A stretch of DNA of 64,000 nucleotides from Antitrichia curtipendula (taxonomy: Eukaryota > Streptophyta > Bryopsida > Hypnales > Leucodontaceae), in the NCBI GenBank assembly GCA_951230915.1, contig OX579641.1, forward strand, positions 21,616,254 through 21,680,253. The letters run 5' to 3'. The notes beneath the pieces were generated by a model, which ran no database searches, was not told where the DNA came from, and worked only from the letters and a program-made list of their open reading frames with translations. Shown here one piece after another: positions 12,381-23,849 of this stretch; position 1 is the first letter of the stretch, and each line of letters starts with the position of its first letter. Made by a program: the position numbers and the translations under genes.

Positions 12381-14013
12381 CCAAAATGCCTTCTTCCTTT
12401 TGCTTTATAGAAAGTCAGGACAATTTTTGCCAGCATCCAATTTTTGCCAGCAGATGTAGCCTCAAGCTCTGAGAGATCCCCATCATCCCTGTCTACAAGC
12501 ACCTACTTTCAATTCCACATGTCTGTTGATGCACTGAATTTTCCAATTGCTTCTAATGTTACAAATTCACTATACAAATCATGCATGTCAATCCTTCCCC
12601 AATGTCAAATTTGCATCTTGCAACAAGCCTTTTCGTTTGAGGCTATCCAACTGTCATTCCAATACAACCACAAATAATTACATCAAACAAGCTATAACAT
12701 CCACCATTGCATTCAACTGTCATAAAATATAGACTTTCAAACACCAACATCCTAGAATCTTATCTGAGATTTATAGAATTGATTTCTCTAATTCAAAATA
12801 TGGATGGATGGAAGGAATCAATTTACCTAACTTTGAATCTTTAATTCATCATTCTTGTATACAACACATAGTTGCTCCATCCAACCTATCCAACGTCTCT
12901 AAAGCCCAAAATAATGCTTTTTCACACAAGGAAAAAATAAAACCAAATCCATAAACAAAGTTTGCTCAGTCGATTGTAGTCAATCAAATCTACTTCTAAG
13001 AACATCAAAGACAACATTCTTTCCCAAAAATGAGCTAAACTTCCACTTCCTAGATAAAAGTTGTACCCATCTTGAGGGGCTTTCTTCAAGACAACCTAGT
13101 TGCCTACCCAAAGCCTCCAAAGCTATAGGATGGTAATGGTAACCTCCTGCATCACCCTTGCAAAAGTAACACTTGGGTCAAACCACATTCAAAGGTACCA
13201 TTGGGATTACTTTTGTAGGACAGGACTTGAGTTCTTTTCTAAACTTTTGAAGCTCTCAATTACTTTGATGTTGTAATTATTTAAAAAAATTTATGAATAG
13301 ATAATATAGCAATGCATCCCTGTAAAGGAATGAAGAAAAAATTTCATAAAAAAAATCTTTCAAAAGACTTAAATTATCAATTTTAAGGCTAAATTTAGTG
13401 TCTTTATTATAATATAGCATTTTAAATAGATTTTTTTATCCAAATTTTCTTAACTTTCAAAACATACAACTATCAAAAAGAATTTTTAGTAATTAAATTT
13501 TGAACTAATAATAGTATAATTTTTTAATCAATTTATTCTTTTTTGACAAACTCTTGATTTAGTCTTTTAAAAAAATTAAACATTCAATTCCAAAAATAGA
13601 TTTTATGGGACCTTCAATGTGAATAATATAAACACTTTCTGTTCTATCACAATCATCATTCAGGCTCATTTTTATATTAAAAAAGACGTTCACATGTTTT
13701 TACTTTTGAATATTATAGAAAATGAAAAAATATTCAAATTACAGCAAAAGAGTCCTTTTCTACTCTCTCTTATGAATATTTATACACATGATTTTTTTGA
13801 ATTCAATCACAATATTATTCATTAGAAATTAGACCCCTTTTCTACCATTGAAAAACCTGACAGGCTGACATCTAAAATTCAATTGAAACTTTAGTAAATA
13901 AGTTTAGATTTATCTATGAATAAAAAAATATTAGTCTTAACATGATTTGAACTACTAGTAGAAAATGACTAAAATGACTAAATTTAATAGATTAGCCTTA
14001 AAAAATAATAGCT
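12381..14013. other. AT-rich sequence between the LRR and NB-ARC relics
   Basis: No exon recognised. It would correspond to the region between NB-ARC and LRR in an NLR gene, either a large intron, an insertion or decayed coding sequence. Several poly-A/T runs lie at 13260-13600. Confidence 0.4.
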
Positions 14014-14367
14014 TCAAAGAAGATACATTGCAGATTTCAATGCGTCTGACCCCTTTTGTGGTACCTTTGAGTGTGATTTGACCCACTTCTTAACACACCA
14101 CTCAATAGAATCCATATCTTCTCTAGTTGTAAATTGTTCCCTATTGGCAACATGATATAAAAATAAACTTGTTGCATCTACTTGCCCAAGTTCATGCATC
14201 TCAAGACATGCATCTCCATCAATTCCCAAAAGAGCAAGAGTACTTCGAGACCAAGCTGTCACAACTACTAAACTATCTTTATGGGAAGGAATTTTCAAAA
14301 ACATCTTGTCTTGCTTGATTGAAATGTCATTGTCCCATACATTGTCTATGGCCAAAAATGTAGTCAT
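14014..14367 (-). pseudogene. NB-ARC domain fragment of an NLR gene
   Basis: The 117-residue frame starts with a kinase-2-like motif (TFLAIDNVWD, cf. LLVLDDVW), followed about 25 residues later by an RNBS-B-like stretch (SLVVVTAWSRSTLALLGID) and then an RNBS-C-like one (MHELGQVDATSLFLYHVA). The order and spacing match the NB-ARC ATPase of plant NLR receptors. The P-loop that should precede kinase-2 is absent upstream, where a MITE-like element (14397-14902) sits instead, and no GLPL or MHD motif follows. It is therefore a fragment, probably of the same dead gene as the LRR relic at 11.1-12.4 kb. Confidence 0.65.
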
Positions 14368-14396
14368 TTAGTTACAAAGTCATTATGCTAACATTA

Positions 14397-14902
14397 ATTT
14401 AGTTATATACCTTGTTTGGGTTAAGGATGCCCCTCTGACTCACCCTAAATTGGGCCCAATGGAAATTTTGTTAGGGGATTTGTTGGCTGGGCTACGGTCT
14501 AGGCCCCTCTCCAAGACCCAGAGCTCTGATCCGTCAATGGAAAGAGGCTGTAAGGTAGCGAGATCTTATTCCGACACTTTATTATGGACTTTTTACCATA
14601 TGAAATCATTTGGGAAACAAGTTAGATGTGATTAATAGTTGTTTATTGACCTTTTTGAATATGCAAATAACATACTCAAGTTGGAATTCTCTTTAACCTC
14701 TATAAGGTCATGTATTGTGAGCTTTTGAGGTACAACCCTAAAACACAACATTATTGGTCAATAAAGTCCAATTTATAAAGCAAAAAGGGATAGATTAGGT
14801 GAAATTTTGAAAATTACATTGAAATTGGTAATAAAAAAGGTCAAATTTTATAAATTAAAAATTGCCTATGTCATGTCTTGTTTACAAGGTATATAACTAA
14901 AT
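14397..14902. mobile_element. MITE-like element with ATTTAGTTATATACCTTGT termini
   Basis: ATTTAGTTATATACCTTGT at the left end is matched by ACAAGGTATATAACTAAAT at the right end, an essentially perfect 19-bp inverted pair about 500 bp apart. It lies immediately 5' of the NB-ARC fragment. The interior is non-coding; the 61-codon plus-strand frame at 14450 has no recognisable feature. The target duplication is unclear. Confidence 0.55.
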
Positions 14903-16072
14903 GGACATCTCACCAAATATCTCTAGTTTTGGGTGAAGATTTGGACTTTGGAGGTGATCTAATCTAGGGTACCGGCTTGTGTTGTATGCCAAGTTTTGAA
15001 TGTAATGTGCGATAATGACAGTCAATATCTATATGCAAAAGTATGGGTAGGAACTCTGTTTTGATTGTTTTGGGATGTTGAATAAAGCAAGGTACACTAT
15101 GTATTTTATTAAAAAAATGATAATATGTATTAAATTACAATTGTCAAAACTTTGAATCTTAGCAAGGAGAGACTAGCAATTTTAATTTTTGCAAATAAAC
15201 ATTGTTATGCTCATATAACCAAAATTGTGGCTTTTGTTCTTTGATGGACCCAAACATTTTACCTTGTGATAGGAATATTCTTCTTGATTCTTCAAACTTA
15301 AAAATAGAAAGAGATTCATGTGTCATCAAAAGAATATTTGTTCAAACTTGTGAAAGTAAATCTAAATAGATTTCTTAAGTTTTTTGAACACACTCTCTAA
15401 TTTTAACTCATAACTTTTGATTGAAGAGTTGAAATCTGAAAATATTTGTTGGAACTAAAAGTAGACTACATTAGCCAACTGTTTGTAACTTTAACTTTTT
15501 TGAAAAAAATTAATTTTCAAGGCCAAAATAGCCTCCAAAGTGTGCTGGCTTTGCAAAGTAAGCACATAAAATGTACTAATAGAAATTTTATTCATTAGAA
15601 CACACACAAGTGTGAGTGGTCCAGGGGTTTGGAGTGGTTGTGTGAGAGGGTGAAGTCCCAAGGGCTAGGTCTTGGATTTCAACCTCACTCCCAGTGCTCC
15701 AAAGTACTGTTGTATGGAATACTTTTTGGCCTGTGGAAGGAACAGAGCCGTGGGCCGTAGCAATACTATGGAATGTGATGACGAAGAGGGAGAGCCTCAG
15801 AAACTGACGCGAGGGCAAGGAAATCACCTACATCAGTAAAGAAATCACTTGCATCAATAGTAGAATGTAATGCCTGTCCTTGGATTTTCGCCGTACTCGA
15901 CCACGGTGACGAAACTCACCTGACAGTGTCCAAGTTCTACTCCACGGCGACGGAAACGCCTTAGAGAAGTTTATTTGGGCTGCCCGGTTGGGCCCCAGAC
16001 CTAGTTCCAAATGTAAATTATGGAACCACTTTCTAGGTTTGGGGCCCATTGGTTCGCCATAGCGCTGTACAC
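14903..16072. other. Intergenic sequence, GC rising after 15.6 kb
   Basis: 14903-15580 is AT-rich without features. 15600-16070 is more balanced and may be decayed promoter or exon sequence of the SAC fragment downstream, but no homology is seen. Confidence 0.35.
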
Positions 16073-16216
16073 TTGACCGGGGTTACCAAGGCCATACCAA
16101 GTGTTGTCCAGGAGCGCCTAAGGATTTCCGCCGTCCTTAATCTACACCGTCACTGCCAGGAGTGTTGCTGCACACCAGGGTCCCAACGGCTCCGCAATGC
16201 AAATAATATTCCATAC
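16073..16216. repeat. 144-bp repeat, copy A (shared with 26108-26250)
   Basis: From TGACCGGGGTTACC to AATATTCCATAC this block matches 26108-26250 at most positions in the same orientation, including GGAGTGTTGCTGCACACC without change. Each copy lies upstream of a plus-strand gene relic, SAC here and PITH at the other site. It could be a low-copy transposon piece or a duplicated upstream region. Confidence 0.7.
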
Positions 16217-16652
16217 GTGTCACCTTTTGCAACAATGAGTACTGTGCAGAATGCTTCGCCTTTTCCACGTCCGACATTGTGAAAAACTTGTACGTATGCT
16301 CTGCGTGAAATGTTTGTGAAAAAGAAAAGATCGTGGAAACCAAACAAACCTCTCGGAATTCTTGTACAGCTATTGAAGAAGCAAATTGCATCGCAAGCAC
16401 ACAATGTATGTATTCAAAAAATACATTATTTTGCAGCTTCAGTATTAACACCGAATTGCTCACATGACACATCCCACACTGGACACAGCTTCACAACAAT
16501 TATCGTCTGAAACCGGCGAGAAGTAGCCAATTTGGTGATAATTAGACAGCAGGGCAGGAAGGTTTGGTGAGAGATTGGTTTTGAATTGGAAGGTGTAGAA
16601 TCCGAGGTTGCTGAGGGCGATGCCTCCCCGTATGGTTTGTCCTTATCGCTCA

Positions 16653-17030
16653 ATGGAGAACGCTGTCAATCCTGATATGTGCATCCTGGAGAAGTTTTAT
16701 GTCTACAAGACAAGAGCGGTATGTTCTTTCTATTCTCTGCTTTTGTGTTCTTCTTTCGGACTCTGGAATTTCTTCGCGAGGTTGCAAATTCTCTTCGTTT
16801 AGATGCACGATTGCTGACCGGAGAGTTTGCAACCCGTCGATCTGTTATCTGTTTAATTGTTGTGTGTTCGAGGTGAGCAAATTTGCGTTTTGAATTGTGT
16901 TTTATTTTGCAGAGGTTTTACATTGTTGGAAGGGACAAAAGCAAGCAACACTGGCGAGTGCTGAAGATCGACAGGTCTGAACCAACGGAGCTTTGTCTTT
17001 GTGAGGACCCTGTCCCTATCTTAAAGCAAC
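16653..17030 (+). pseudogene. 5' fragment of a SAC-domain phosphoinositide phosphatase
   Basis: Exon 1 (16653-16718) encodes MENAVNPDMCILEKFYVYKT followed by Arg-Ala and a GTATGT donor. Exon 2 opens after TTTTGCAG at 16913 and reads RFYIVGRDKSKQHWRVLKID, then SEPTELCLCEDP. This is the N-terminal start of plant SAC-domain proteins, which dephosphorylate phosphoinositides on endomembranes (family pattern: YETRSRFYxVG...WRVLKIDR..PSEL...EDP). Exon phases agree. Similarity stops after EDP near 17020, and the catalytic CX5R region and everything between is missing; within 500 bp the 3' end of the opposite-strand ZIFL relic begins. It is therefore a truncated copy. A transcript could still start here because the first splice junction is intact. 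Confidence 0.75.
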
Positions 17031-17507
17031 CCACTTTATGGGGAACTTTTTCTGGAGCCTACACCTCCTACAATTTACGCCTCCCACAATTTTCACCACT
17101 CAAGTTGCAAATTTTCAGCACTCATGTTCAACATGAAGTCCATGAAATGAAGGCATTGATTTGGAAAATCTACCAACTTTAATCTCTTATAGCTTGTGCA
17201 TACAATATTCAAATGCCATTCTTGCACTTGAATGACATTTGAATATAAGTTTAGCCTCAATTTGTCTAAACAGATGCGCAAACACACAATCATAACTATG
17301 AAAGAATTTTGCTCAATCTTGAGTTATATTACCTGGCCAGTTTCCTCTCATCAAGAGTTTAGCCTCAACCGAATTTCATTTACAATGGTTGAAACTAATC
17401 GGTGACTCACTTTGCAATGTCCTTCCAGCAAGTTGCAACAGCCAAGGTCTTCATCGAAGTGGCAAATGGTGAAGCTCCCATTGACATCTTGTGTGTAGTA
17501 AAGAGAG

Positions 17508-19590
17508 CTAGAACTCTTCTTTGTAGGCATGATTTGTTGATCGCGGCAAAATCGCTTCAACAGTAGAAATTGCTGTGATGAAGGATACGAGTCCCCAAAA
17601 GAACCACACCAGCTGATTACCTGCAACGAACCGATAGAGGAAGTTCCACATAACTTGATGTTAAGGAAAGAAAAAACTTTTGGAAAGAAAAGTACAGAAA
17701 TGAACGAAATATGAAAACACAATTCAATTGACAACTGCAAAAGCCAAAACAATACGTCATTCCATCGCCATACAACACAAGAATATTGTCTCACTTCAAT
17801 ATCAAAATGGAAAGGCACTTTTGGGGTCGTGCAGAGTGTTCAGACTTTTAGTTACCTGGAAGAATGTACGCATCTTTATAATTTTGAGCCCATGCAAAAT
17901 TGCAGTCATAAGCAATCTATGTCATTGACTTTACAAAATGCACACTGCAGAAATGGGCTCCATTGAGGTTACCGGATGCACAGCAGACCTATATCTTCTA
18001 ATTTTGCAAACAAAATTCTAGAAGGATAGGAACTCTTAAAAAGATTAGTGGATATTCAACAACAAACTCACATTGCATCTCCCAATGCAGGTCCCACTCC
18101 TTTGAAAGCTGATGCCAAACTCATAGATAGTCCATTAGCAACCCTTCTCTACGATTGAGACTGCAAAAAGAGAGTTTTACATTGCAAAAATTACAAGTTG
18201 CACATATACGAAGTTGGATAAGATTTGACAGAACTAGCATCATGAATATTGGACCCATCTTGGACAGTGAATCATACCACTGAGCTATTGATGAGCATGA
18301 ACGAGCCAATGAGAGTCGTAACCTATAAAACCAAAGAAAATAATGCAGTTAGTATAATTATAAAACATGAAAACTTCAATAGCAATAACCCTGATTTATT
18401 TTGAGATTTTCAAGTATGGATGTAATGTTTGCCGACAGGCTCTCAGAATATTCAATCCACATAGAGCAGAGTCAATGTTTGGGTGGTGCACAAGATTACG
18501 TGACAGTATTTAGACTTCATTGAGAGACTGACCTTGAGACTCTACTGCAGAGCAGTCCTAAAAGAACAACAATAAATTACAGAAGCACAACGGAGGTAAG
18601 AATCACAACTGCAACAATTAGACCAAAATTCAGAAGCTCTGCATAAGTAGTTCCTAGTCGAGGCTTGTACCAGGTGCTTTCTCCGTTGCATCTGGTTTCG
18701 TTGTTGTAGGTCTCCCATCATCTACTTCATGGGAAGACTTCGCCCACCCTTAACGTCAAGCATTTCTATCAGAATCCTCCTCAGATTCTTCATATGGTTT
18801 ACTGCCATGATGTTTGTGCAATGTTTCCTGTTACAAATGGATACAAAATTAAAAAACACAACTCAAAAAAGAGAAAAGAACTGGAACGTTATGTACTAAT
18901 TAGTGGGCAATCCATCCATTTTCGGAATGTTACGTGGCCTGGTCAGTACAAGAATACGATGCAGGATGATTTGATGAGAGCCTCTCAATTCAATATAAGC
19001 AAATTCTGACCTCAAACGTATTCCACTAACACCAACATTCAAAAATGGAATTGAAGAAATAAAACCAGGAAGTTTGAAACACGAGGTTGCAGGGTAGGGC
19101 AAGGCATGGGCACTTACAGGAAGCTGAATGCTGATGATGAAAACTGCAATTGCAATCACTGTGGTGCAAGCATATGGCATTAGGTATGGGTATATGCATT
19201 CCAATCATCTCGTTCAATCCACCAGCGACGAAACCACATCACACGCATTGCATTGCATAGTTCAATGAACTTCCAAACCTTCGACAAGATAGTTTTTACA
19301 TTCTGCATACTCACCGATCAAATAGAGAGCCTGGTGGAAAAATTGCTGGAAATTTAATGGCTGGCTGCACAATCAACATTGGATCACACAGACAAAGGAT
19401 TAGTTGGCGTTTCAAGAGTGATTGTTGAAGATACGGCAACGTAAATGTTAGAGTTCGCTCTATTGCAGACACGCCCAATAACAACTTTTTATTTCCTCGA
19501 AAGATACAATAGTTTTTGAATTCATACCTGAGAGAGATAACCTCCCAGCGCGGGGCCAATGATCAAGCCAAGACCCCAGAAGGTTCCAAT
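17508..19590 (-). pseudogene. ZIFL-type major facilitator transporter, decayed and missing exons
   Basis: Seven or eight exons of a plant ZINC-INDUCED FACILITATOR-LIKE MFS transporter can be read in order on the minus strand: 19528-19590 (IGTFWGLGLIIGPALGGYLS), 19315-19364 (PAIKFPAIFPPGSLFD), 19118-19193 (YPYLMPY...SIQLP, a membrane helix), 18756-18827 (ETLHKHHGSKPYEE, the loop after helix 6), 18278-18322 (VTTLIGSFMLINSSV), 18072-18160 (RRVANGLSMSLASAFKGVGP), 17856-17899 (FAWAQNYKDAYILPG) and 17508-17620 (NQLVWFFWGLVSFITAIS..., then stop). Phases match between exons. The N-terminal third and the helix 7-9 exons are missing. Damage: TAG at 18149-18151 where the family has Gln, a TGA (18756-18758) and a TAA (18750-18752) in the loop exon, and AA instead of AG before the 17899 exon. 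ZIFLs move Zn, organic acids or auxin-related substrates at tonoplast or plasma membrane, but this copy is not expected to work. Confidence 0.8.
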
Positions 19591-19904
19591 CTGTGTAAAC
19601 AACCCTCCAAGACCTCAAATCAGCTACTTGCAATTGAACCCTTGCTATGGATTGATTGAACCTGGAAACTTACACCGTGATTGTAATTGATCATGTAATA
19701 ACAGCACAAATTCAAGAATTACAACAGATCGGTCCAGCAATGGTTTGTGCTAGCTAGCTTCTCAAACATAATATATGAAACAAATGTGTTGCATGTGAGG
19801 TGGACATATGTGAAGTCACCAAGCACGTACAGTAGAAACCCCGACCGCTTGATGCTTCTCACTGCATATTTCTGTCGAATAAGCTTGCACCCATAATAGA
19901 ATAA

Positions 19905-21061
19905 GGGCCGGTTTATACTTGGGGCCGGATTGAAGTCCGGACGGAACTCTCCAAGTTTGAACCAATAGGATCACTCAATTTCTCTCAATCTGGCCCAAGG
20001 GCTTTATACTTGAGGCCAGATGGAACCATCACTCATCCTATGTGTCGCCTTAGGTGGCATGGTTTTGGCGCCAAACCATCCGGCCCCAAGGGAGCAATTG
20101 GGACGAGGTTTTGGGTGGCCCGAACTCCCATCTTGGGCTGGATGGAGCCCCTCCATTGGATTCTAAAAATCTCCATCGTCTATTTTTTTAAAATTTTTTT
20201 TTTATTACATGTTCTCAAGAAACTTCCTCCCATCTACATTGCTGAAATTTTGGGGCTTTGCTGTCAAACCCAGGCTTGCTCAATTTAGCAAGCTGCATGT
20301 ATAGTAATATGTCAAGAAGCAAATTATTACCCTGTTATTCAGAGGCTTAACTGAAGTTAAACTACAAGCATTATGAAAATGTAAGACCTAGCAAGTTTAC
20401 CAACGCTGTTTAATATTTGACTGAGTTTGGTAAACTGAATTGATTTAGGTTTTCATTTCAGTACCACATTTTAACTAATGTAACAATAACAATAAGGCCA
20501 CTTTCTAACTGGAAATCAAGCACACTGATTAAATTAATACATAATTTATGTTTGCGCACACCAAAATTATTTTATTGTAAGAAGAAAAATGAAAAGTTTC
20601 AAAAAAAATTTAAAAAAATCACTTCTTCATTTTTGAACTAGGAAAAATAGGAATAGAAAGGATAAAAGTATTAAAAGATGAAAAAAAAAATTATATTTTT
20701 GAAATACAATAGAATAAAAAGAAAAAGAAAAAAATTAATAAATAAACTCTTATATTTTTTTGAAATAGAAAAGAACAAAAGAGAAAGGAAAACATGCATA
20801 TTTTTATATTTTTTAATTGGGCATTGAAAAAATTCAAGAGCACATGAATTGGAAATTGGACCCTAGAATCCGGCTCAAGGACTTTACATTAGTTGAAGCC
20901 GGATGGAAGAATTGGAAACTCGGCCCTAGAATCCGACCCAAGGGCTTTATAGTTTATATTAGTTGGGGCCGGATGGAAGAATTGGGGCCGGATTATGGGC
21001 TAGATTGAAAGCAAATCTGGCCGGCCTTCCATCCGACCCCAGGCCAAGTATAAACCGTCTC
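19905..21061. mobile_element. Harbinger/Tourist-like MITE, 1.16 kb
   Basis: Left end GGGCCGGTTTATACTTGG and right end CCAAGTATAAACCGTCTC are inverted and flanked on both sides by TAA (19902-19904 and 21062-21064). GC-rich subterminal motifs of GGCCGGAT type recur at 19924, 20855-20880, 20895, 20930 and 20968-21000, around an AT-rich core at 20500-20800. No transposase is present. It sits 5' of the ZIFL relic, where the missing N-terminal exons should have been. Confidence 0.65.
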
Positions 21062-21402
21062 TAAATTACACATTATCACTACGATACGGCTCTGCACACA
21101 AACCAATGTCCATTGGATTGTATTGCAACCCACCTCAACGCACTGTTACTTTTGTACCTTTTCTTTTTTCATTTTAACTCTAGATCAGTGAAGAAAAAAG
21201 TAGATCGAGGTGGGTTGAGGTCTACAACACTTCAACTCACTTCAACACCATTTTATTTTCTTACTATTATTTTATTTATTGCAAGTCTAGTTCGATGAAG
21301 AAATGGGTACAGCTTATGCGAGACCCTACGGATGACAAACATAACTCTGCTTATTTTGAAGAAGAAATTTATATATTTATATATATTTATATTTATAATT
21401 TT

Positions 21403-22986
21403 TTAATCATCGTTGTTATCAGAGTCAAAGTCATTATCTGATTCACCACTATCCCAAGTCACTGGTGCTCCATATTTAAGTTGATGTTTTATTCTTGTAC
21501 TAAGTAATTGTTTATTCACTAATGCTACCCCTACTTTGTACACATTCTCTGCTAGTGTCTTATGTACAAACCTTAATGTTCCATGGGTAGTTGTCTTATT
21601 TCGGACAAATGCTCCAGCTCCTTTACTTGTATCAAATTTTAAACAATGTTGGAACAGACCAAAACATCCTCCTCTAGGATCCCCTCTTGTAAACCAAGCA
21701 ATTAAAGATGCTTCCTTATCATACTTATCTATATGAGGCTTGATGTAAGAATTCTTGGAAATGTCTATTTGGTGGACTTGGGTGGAATATTGGTCTAGTC
21801 CTATCGAAACACAATTCATTGGAGTAAATTGGTCACAATAGAATTGTTGTACCTGACTACCAAATTGATCCAATTCCATCCAAATAGATGAAGCAATGCT
21901 ATCACCAAGTCCTTTAAAACTTTTTTGTATAGAATCTTGTATTTTATTCTGATGGTACTTCACTACATTGCCTTTTGATTTTGTTCCACTATGAGCAAGA
22001 TAGCCATGACTTACAGATTTGTATTTGCCCCGCTTCGGACTTTTCTGATTCTTTTTTGCTGCATATGGAGATGTCTCATAATAGTGATTTGCTTCAACTA
22101 GAGTTCTTTGGTAATCAAGGTCCTTAGTCCACATATTGTGAATATATATCATTATTACATGGTCTAAACTTAAGTCTTCTATTTTCATAATTCTCATCTG
22201 TATAATATCAACACCATTGAAGATCATTAAACTTTCGTTTTGTATTGGAAATACTTTGTTGTTGTCGTAGATGTCTTGCCAATTTTCTAGAAAACTTGAA
22301 TCAACCCAAAAAGGTAATGCACCTTGCTCATTCTTTTTGGCTTCCCCTGGAATATTGGAAAAACTAATCATAACACGCATACTTTGTTTTATACCAAATT
22401 TCTTTAGGACTAAGTGCTGTTCAAGTCCCCTTTCTCCAAACAAGCAATTCAGAATCTTAAAAGGGCTAGGTTTGAGTCGAGTTTTCGATGACATACAGTC
22501 CCCATAATTTTCCAAATACTTATCATATTGTCCATATACATTGTGAAATTCTTTTAGACATTGGATATCACACCCCTGTAGTATTGGGAGATTGAACACC
22601 CACTTTGTGAGTATGCCAAAGTCCATGCCTTGATTAGACTCACATGATGGACATTTCACATCATTTGGATAATTCAAACACTCCTCACATAGTTTGTGAC
22701 AAAAACTGACATAATATTGTTGTTTGCTTAAAATATCTAGATCGATGTCTGTAGAATTATTTAAAAATATTTCTTGAAAATATGGACAATCCAAAGTTTT
22801 CTTACACGGCACAATATACAACTTTGGAAAATGATTTTGTACATGATGTATTCCTTTGCATTCACGTCCCCCATCATTGCCATATATCAGTTCAATGGCA
22901 TTGTACGCCTTCACAAACTTTGCTTCCACCACTTGTTGAATTAGTTTCCTAGCCTTTTTTTGCTGTTGCACACTAGAACCAGCCAT
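21403..22986 (-). CDS. 2OG-Fe(II) dioxygenase-like protein with a Cys-rich N-terminal region (possibly TET/JBP-type)
   Basis: An intact, intronless frame of 527 residues from the ATG at 22986 (start MAGSSVQQQKKARK). The frame stays open 22 codons further upstream, but without as good a start. Two regions stand out. Residues 61-115 hold C61, C67, C96, C100, C103, C112 and C115 (CHKLCEEC ... CPSC), a likely zinc-binding module. Residues 415-475 read YIKPHIDKYD, then GGCFGLFQHCLKF, then TTTHGTLRF: an HxD (H418, D420) and a distal H468 with R472 four residues on, in the order expected for the iron ligands and a 2-oxoglutarate-binding arginine of a double-stranded beta-helix dioxygenase. GG-x-F between them and HGT after are reminiscent of TET/JBP base oxidases and related prolyl-hydroxylase-like enzymes. 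Residues 310-325 are basic (KKNQKSPKRGKYK), and the C-terminus is acidic. The substrate is unknown; the family call rests on the motif only. Confidence 0.6.
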   Translation of the reverse strand: MAGSSVQQQKKARKLIQQVVEAKFVKAYNAIELIYGNDGGRECKGIHHVQNHFPKLYIVPCKKTLDCPYFQEIFLNNSTDIDLDILSKQQYYVSFCHKLCEECLNYPNDVKCPSCESNQGMDFGILTKWVFNLPILQGCDIQCLKEFHNVYGQYDKYLENYGDCMSSKTRLKPSPFKILNCLFGERGLEQHLVLKKFGIKQSMRVMISFSNIPGEAKKNEQGALPFWVDSSFLENWQDIYDNNKVFPIQNESLMIFNGVDIIQMRIMKIEDLSLDHVIMIYIHNMWTKDLDYQRTLVEANHYYETSPYAAKKNQKSPKRGKYKSVSHGYLAHSGTKSKGNVVKYHQNKIQDSIQKSFKGLGDSIASSIWMELDQFGSQVQQFYCDQFTPMNCVSIGLDQYSTQVHQIDISKNSYIKPHIDKYDKEASLIAWFTRGDPRGGCFGLFQHCLKFDTSKGAGAFVRNKTTTHGTLRFVHKTLAENVYKVGVALVNKQLLSTRIKHQLKYGAPVTWDSGESDNDFDSDNNDD

Positions 22987-23191
22987 TTCGACTGATGTAA
23001 CAAAGACAAAATACAAGAATTTAATTAGGAGCAGTATCATAAATGGACACAAAATTATATAGTAACTTAGAGCAATCTCAAATTTCTCTTTGCCTCAAAG
23101 CAACTGTCTATTGGACCTTTATTTATTTATTTATTTTTACAGTTTTTTGAAAATGAATTTTTCAATTTTGTACATGTTATTTCAAAATAAC

Positions 23192-23471
23192 CATTAGATG
23201 GGATTTGAGGCCATTGGGAGACTGTTTCAGCTTTGTTCCCCTCCTTGTTCCCTTGCTACTATCAGAATTTTTTTTTTTTTTTAAATAAAAAATAAAAATA
23301 AAATTTTTAGTCATCAAATGTGAAAAAATAAAAAATAAAAAAATAATTTTTTTTTCAAAAAATCTGACGTGGCAGTCTCTCGACCACGTCAGATAGCAAG
23401 TTCTTAGGCTGCAAACTGCTACGAACTGGTTGGGAACCCAGTCTCCTAGAGGCCTCAAATCCCATCTAATG
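23192..23471. mobile_element. CATTAG-family MITE, copy b
   Basis: CATTAGATGGGATTTGAGGCC at the left (21 bases, of which the first 20 are quoted as CATTAGATGGGATTTGAGGC) is exactly inverted at the right end. The centre holds a palindrome of TCTGACGTGG ... CCACGTCAGA at 23363-23394. It lies about 200 bp 5' of the dioxygenase-like gene and may affect its promoter. Confidence 0.7.
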
Positions 23472-23849
23472 AAAAAATTAGTAACAAGCGGAGAAGTAAC
23501 ACTTTATACATATAACATATGTACCAAAAATTAAGACATTGCTGATGGCACTTTACAGAATCACTTCTTTCAGTTCTTTGGGATCATAATTTGCAACATT
23601 TTCAGATGAAAATACTGGACAATAAGCCACTCTGTCAATATGTTTTCACTACACTTTCACATTCCAAGTTTATTTCATAATGATGAAACCAATATGATGA
23701 AACTTTATTATTTGACAAAAACGTATACATTGCTTGGAATTTGTACTTTTAATATATATTGTAAGAGGTAGAAATTTATGAATTTTTTTTTAAACACTAT
23801 ACATATGATACACCTATTTATGTGCATTTGTATTGATCGACACTGTAAA

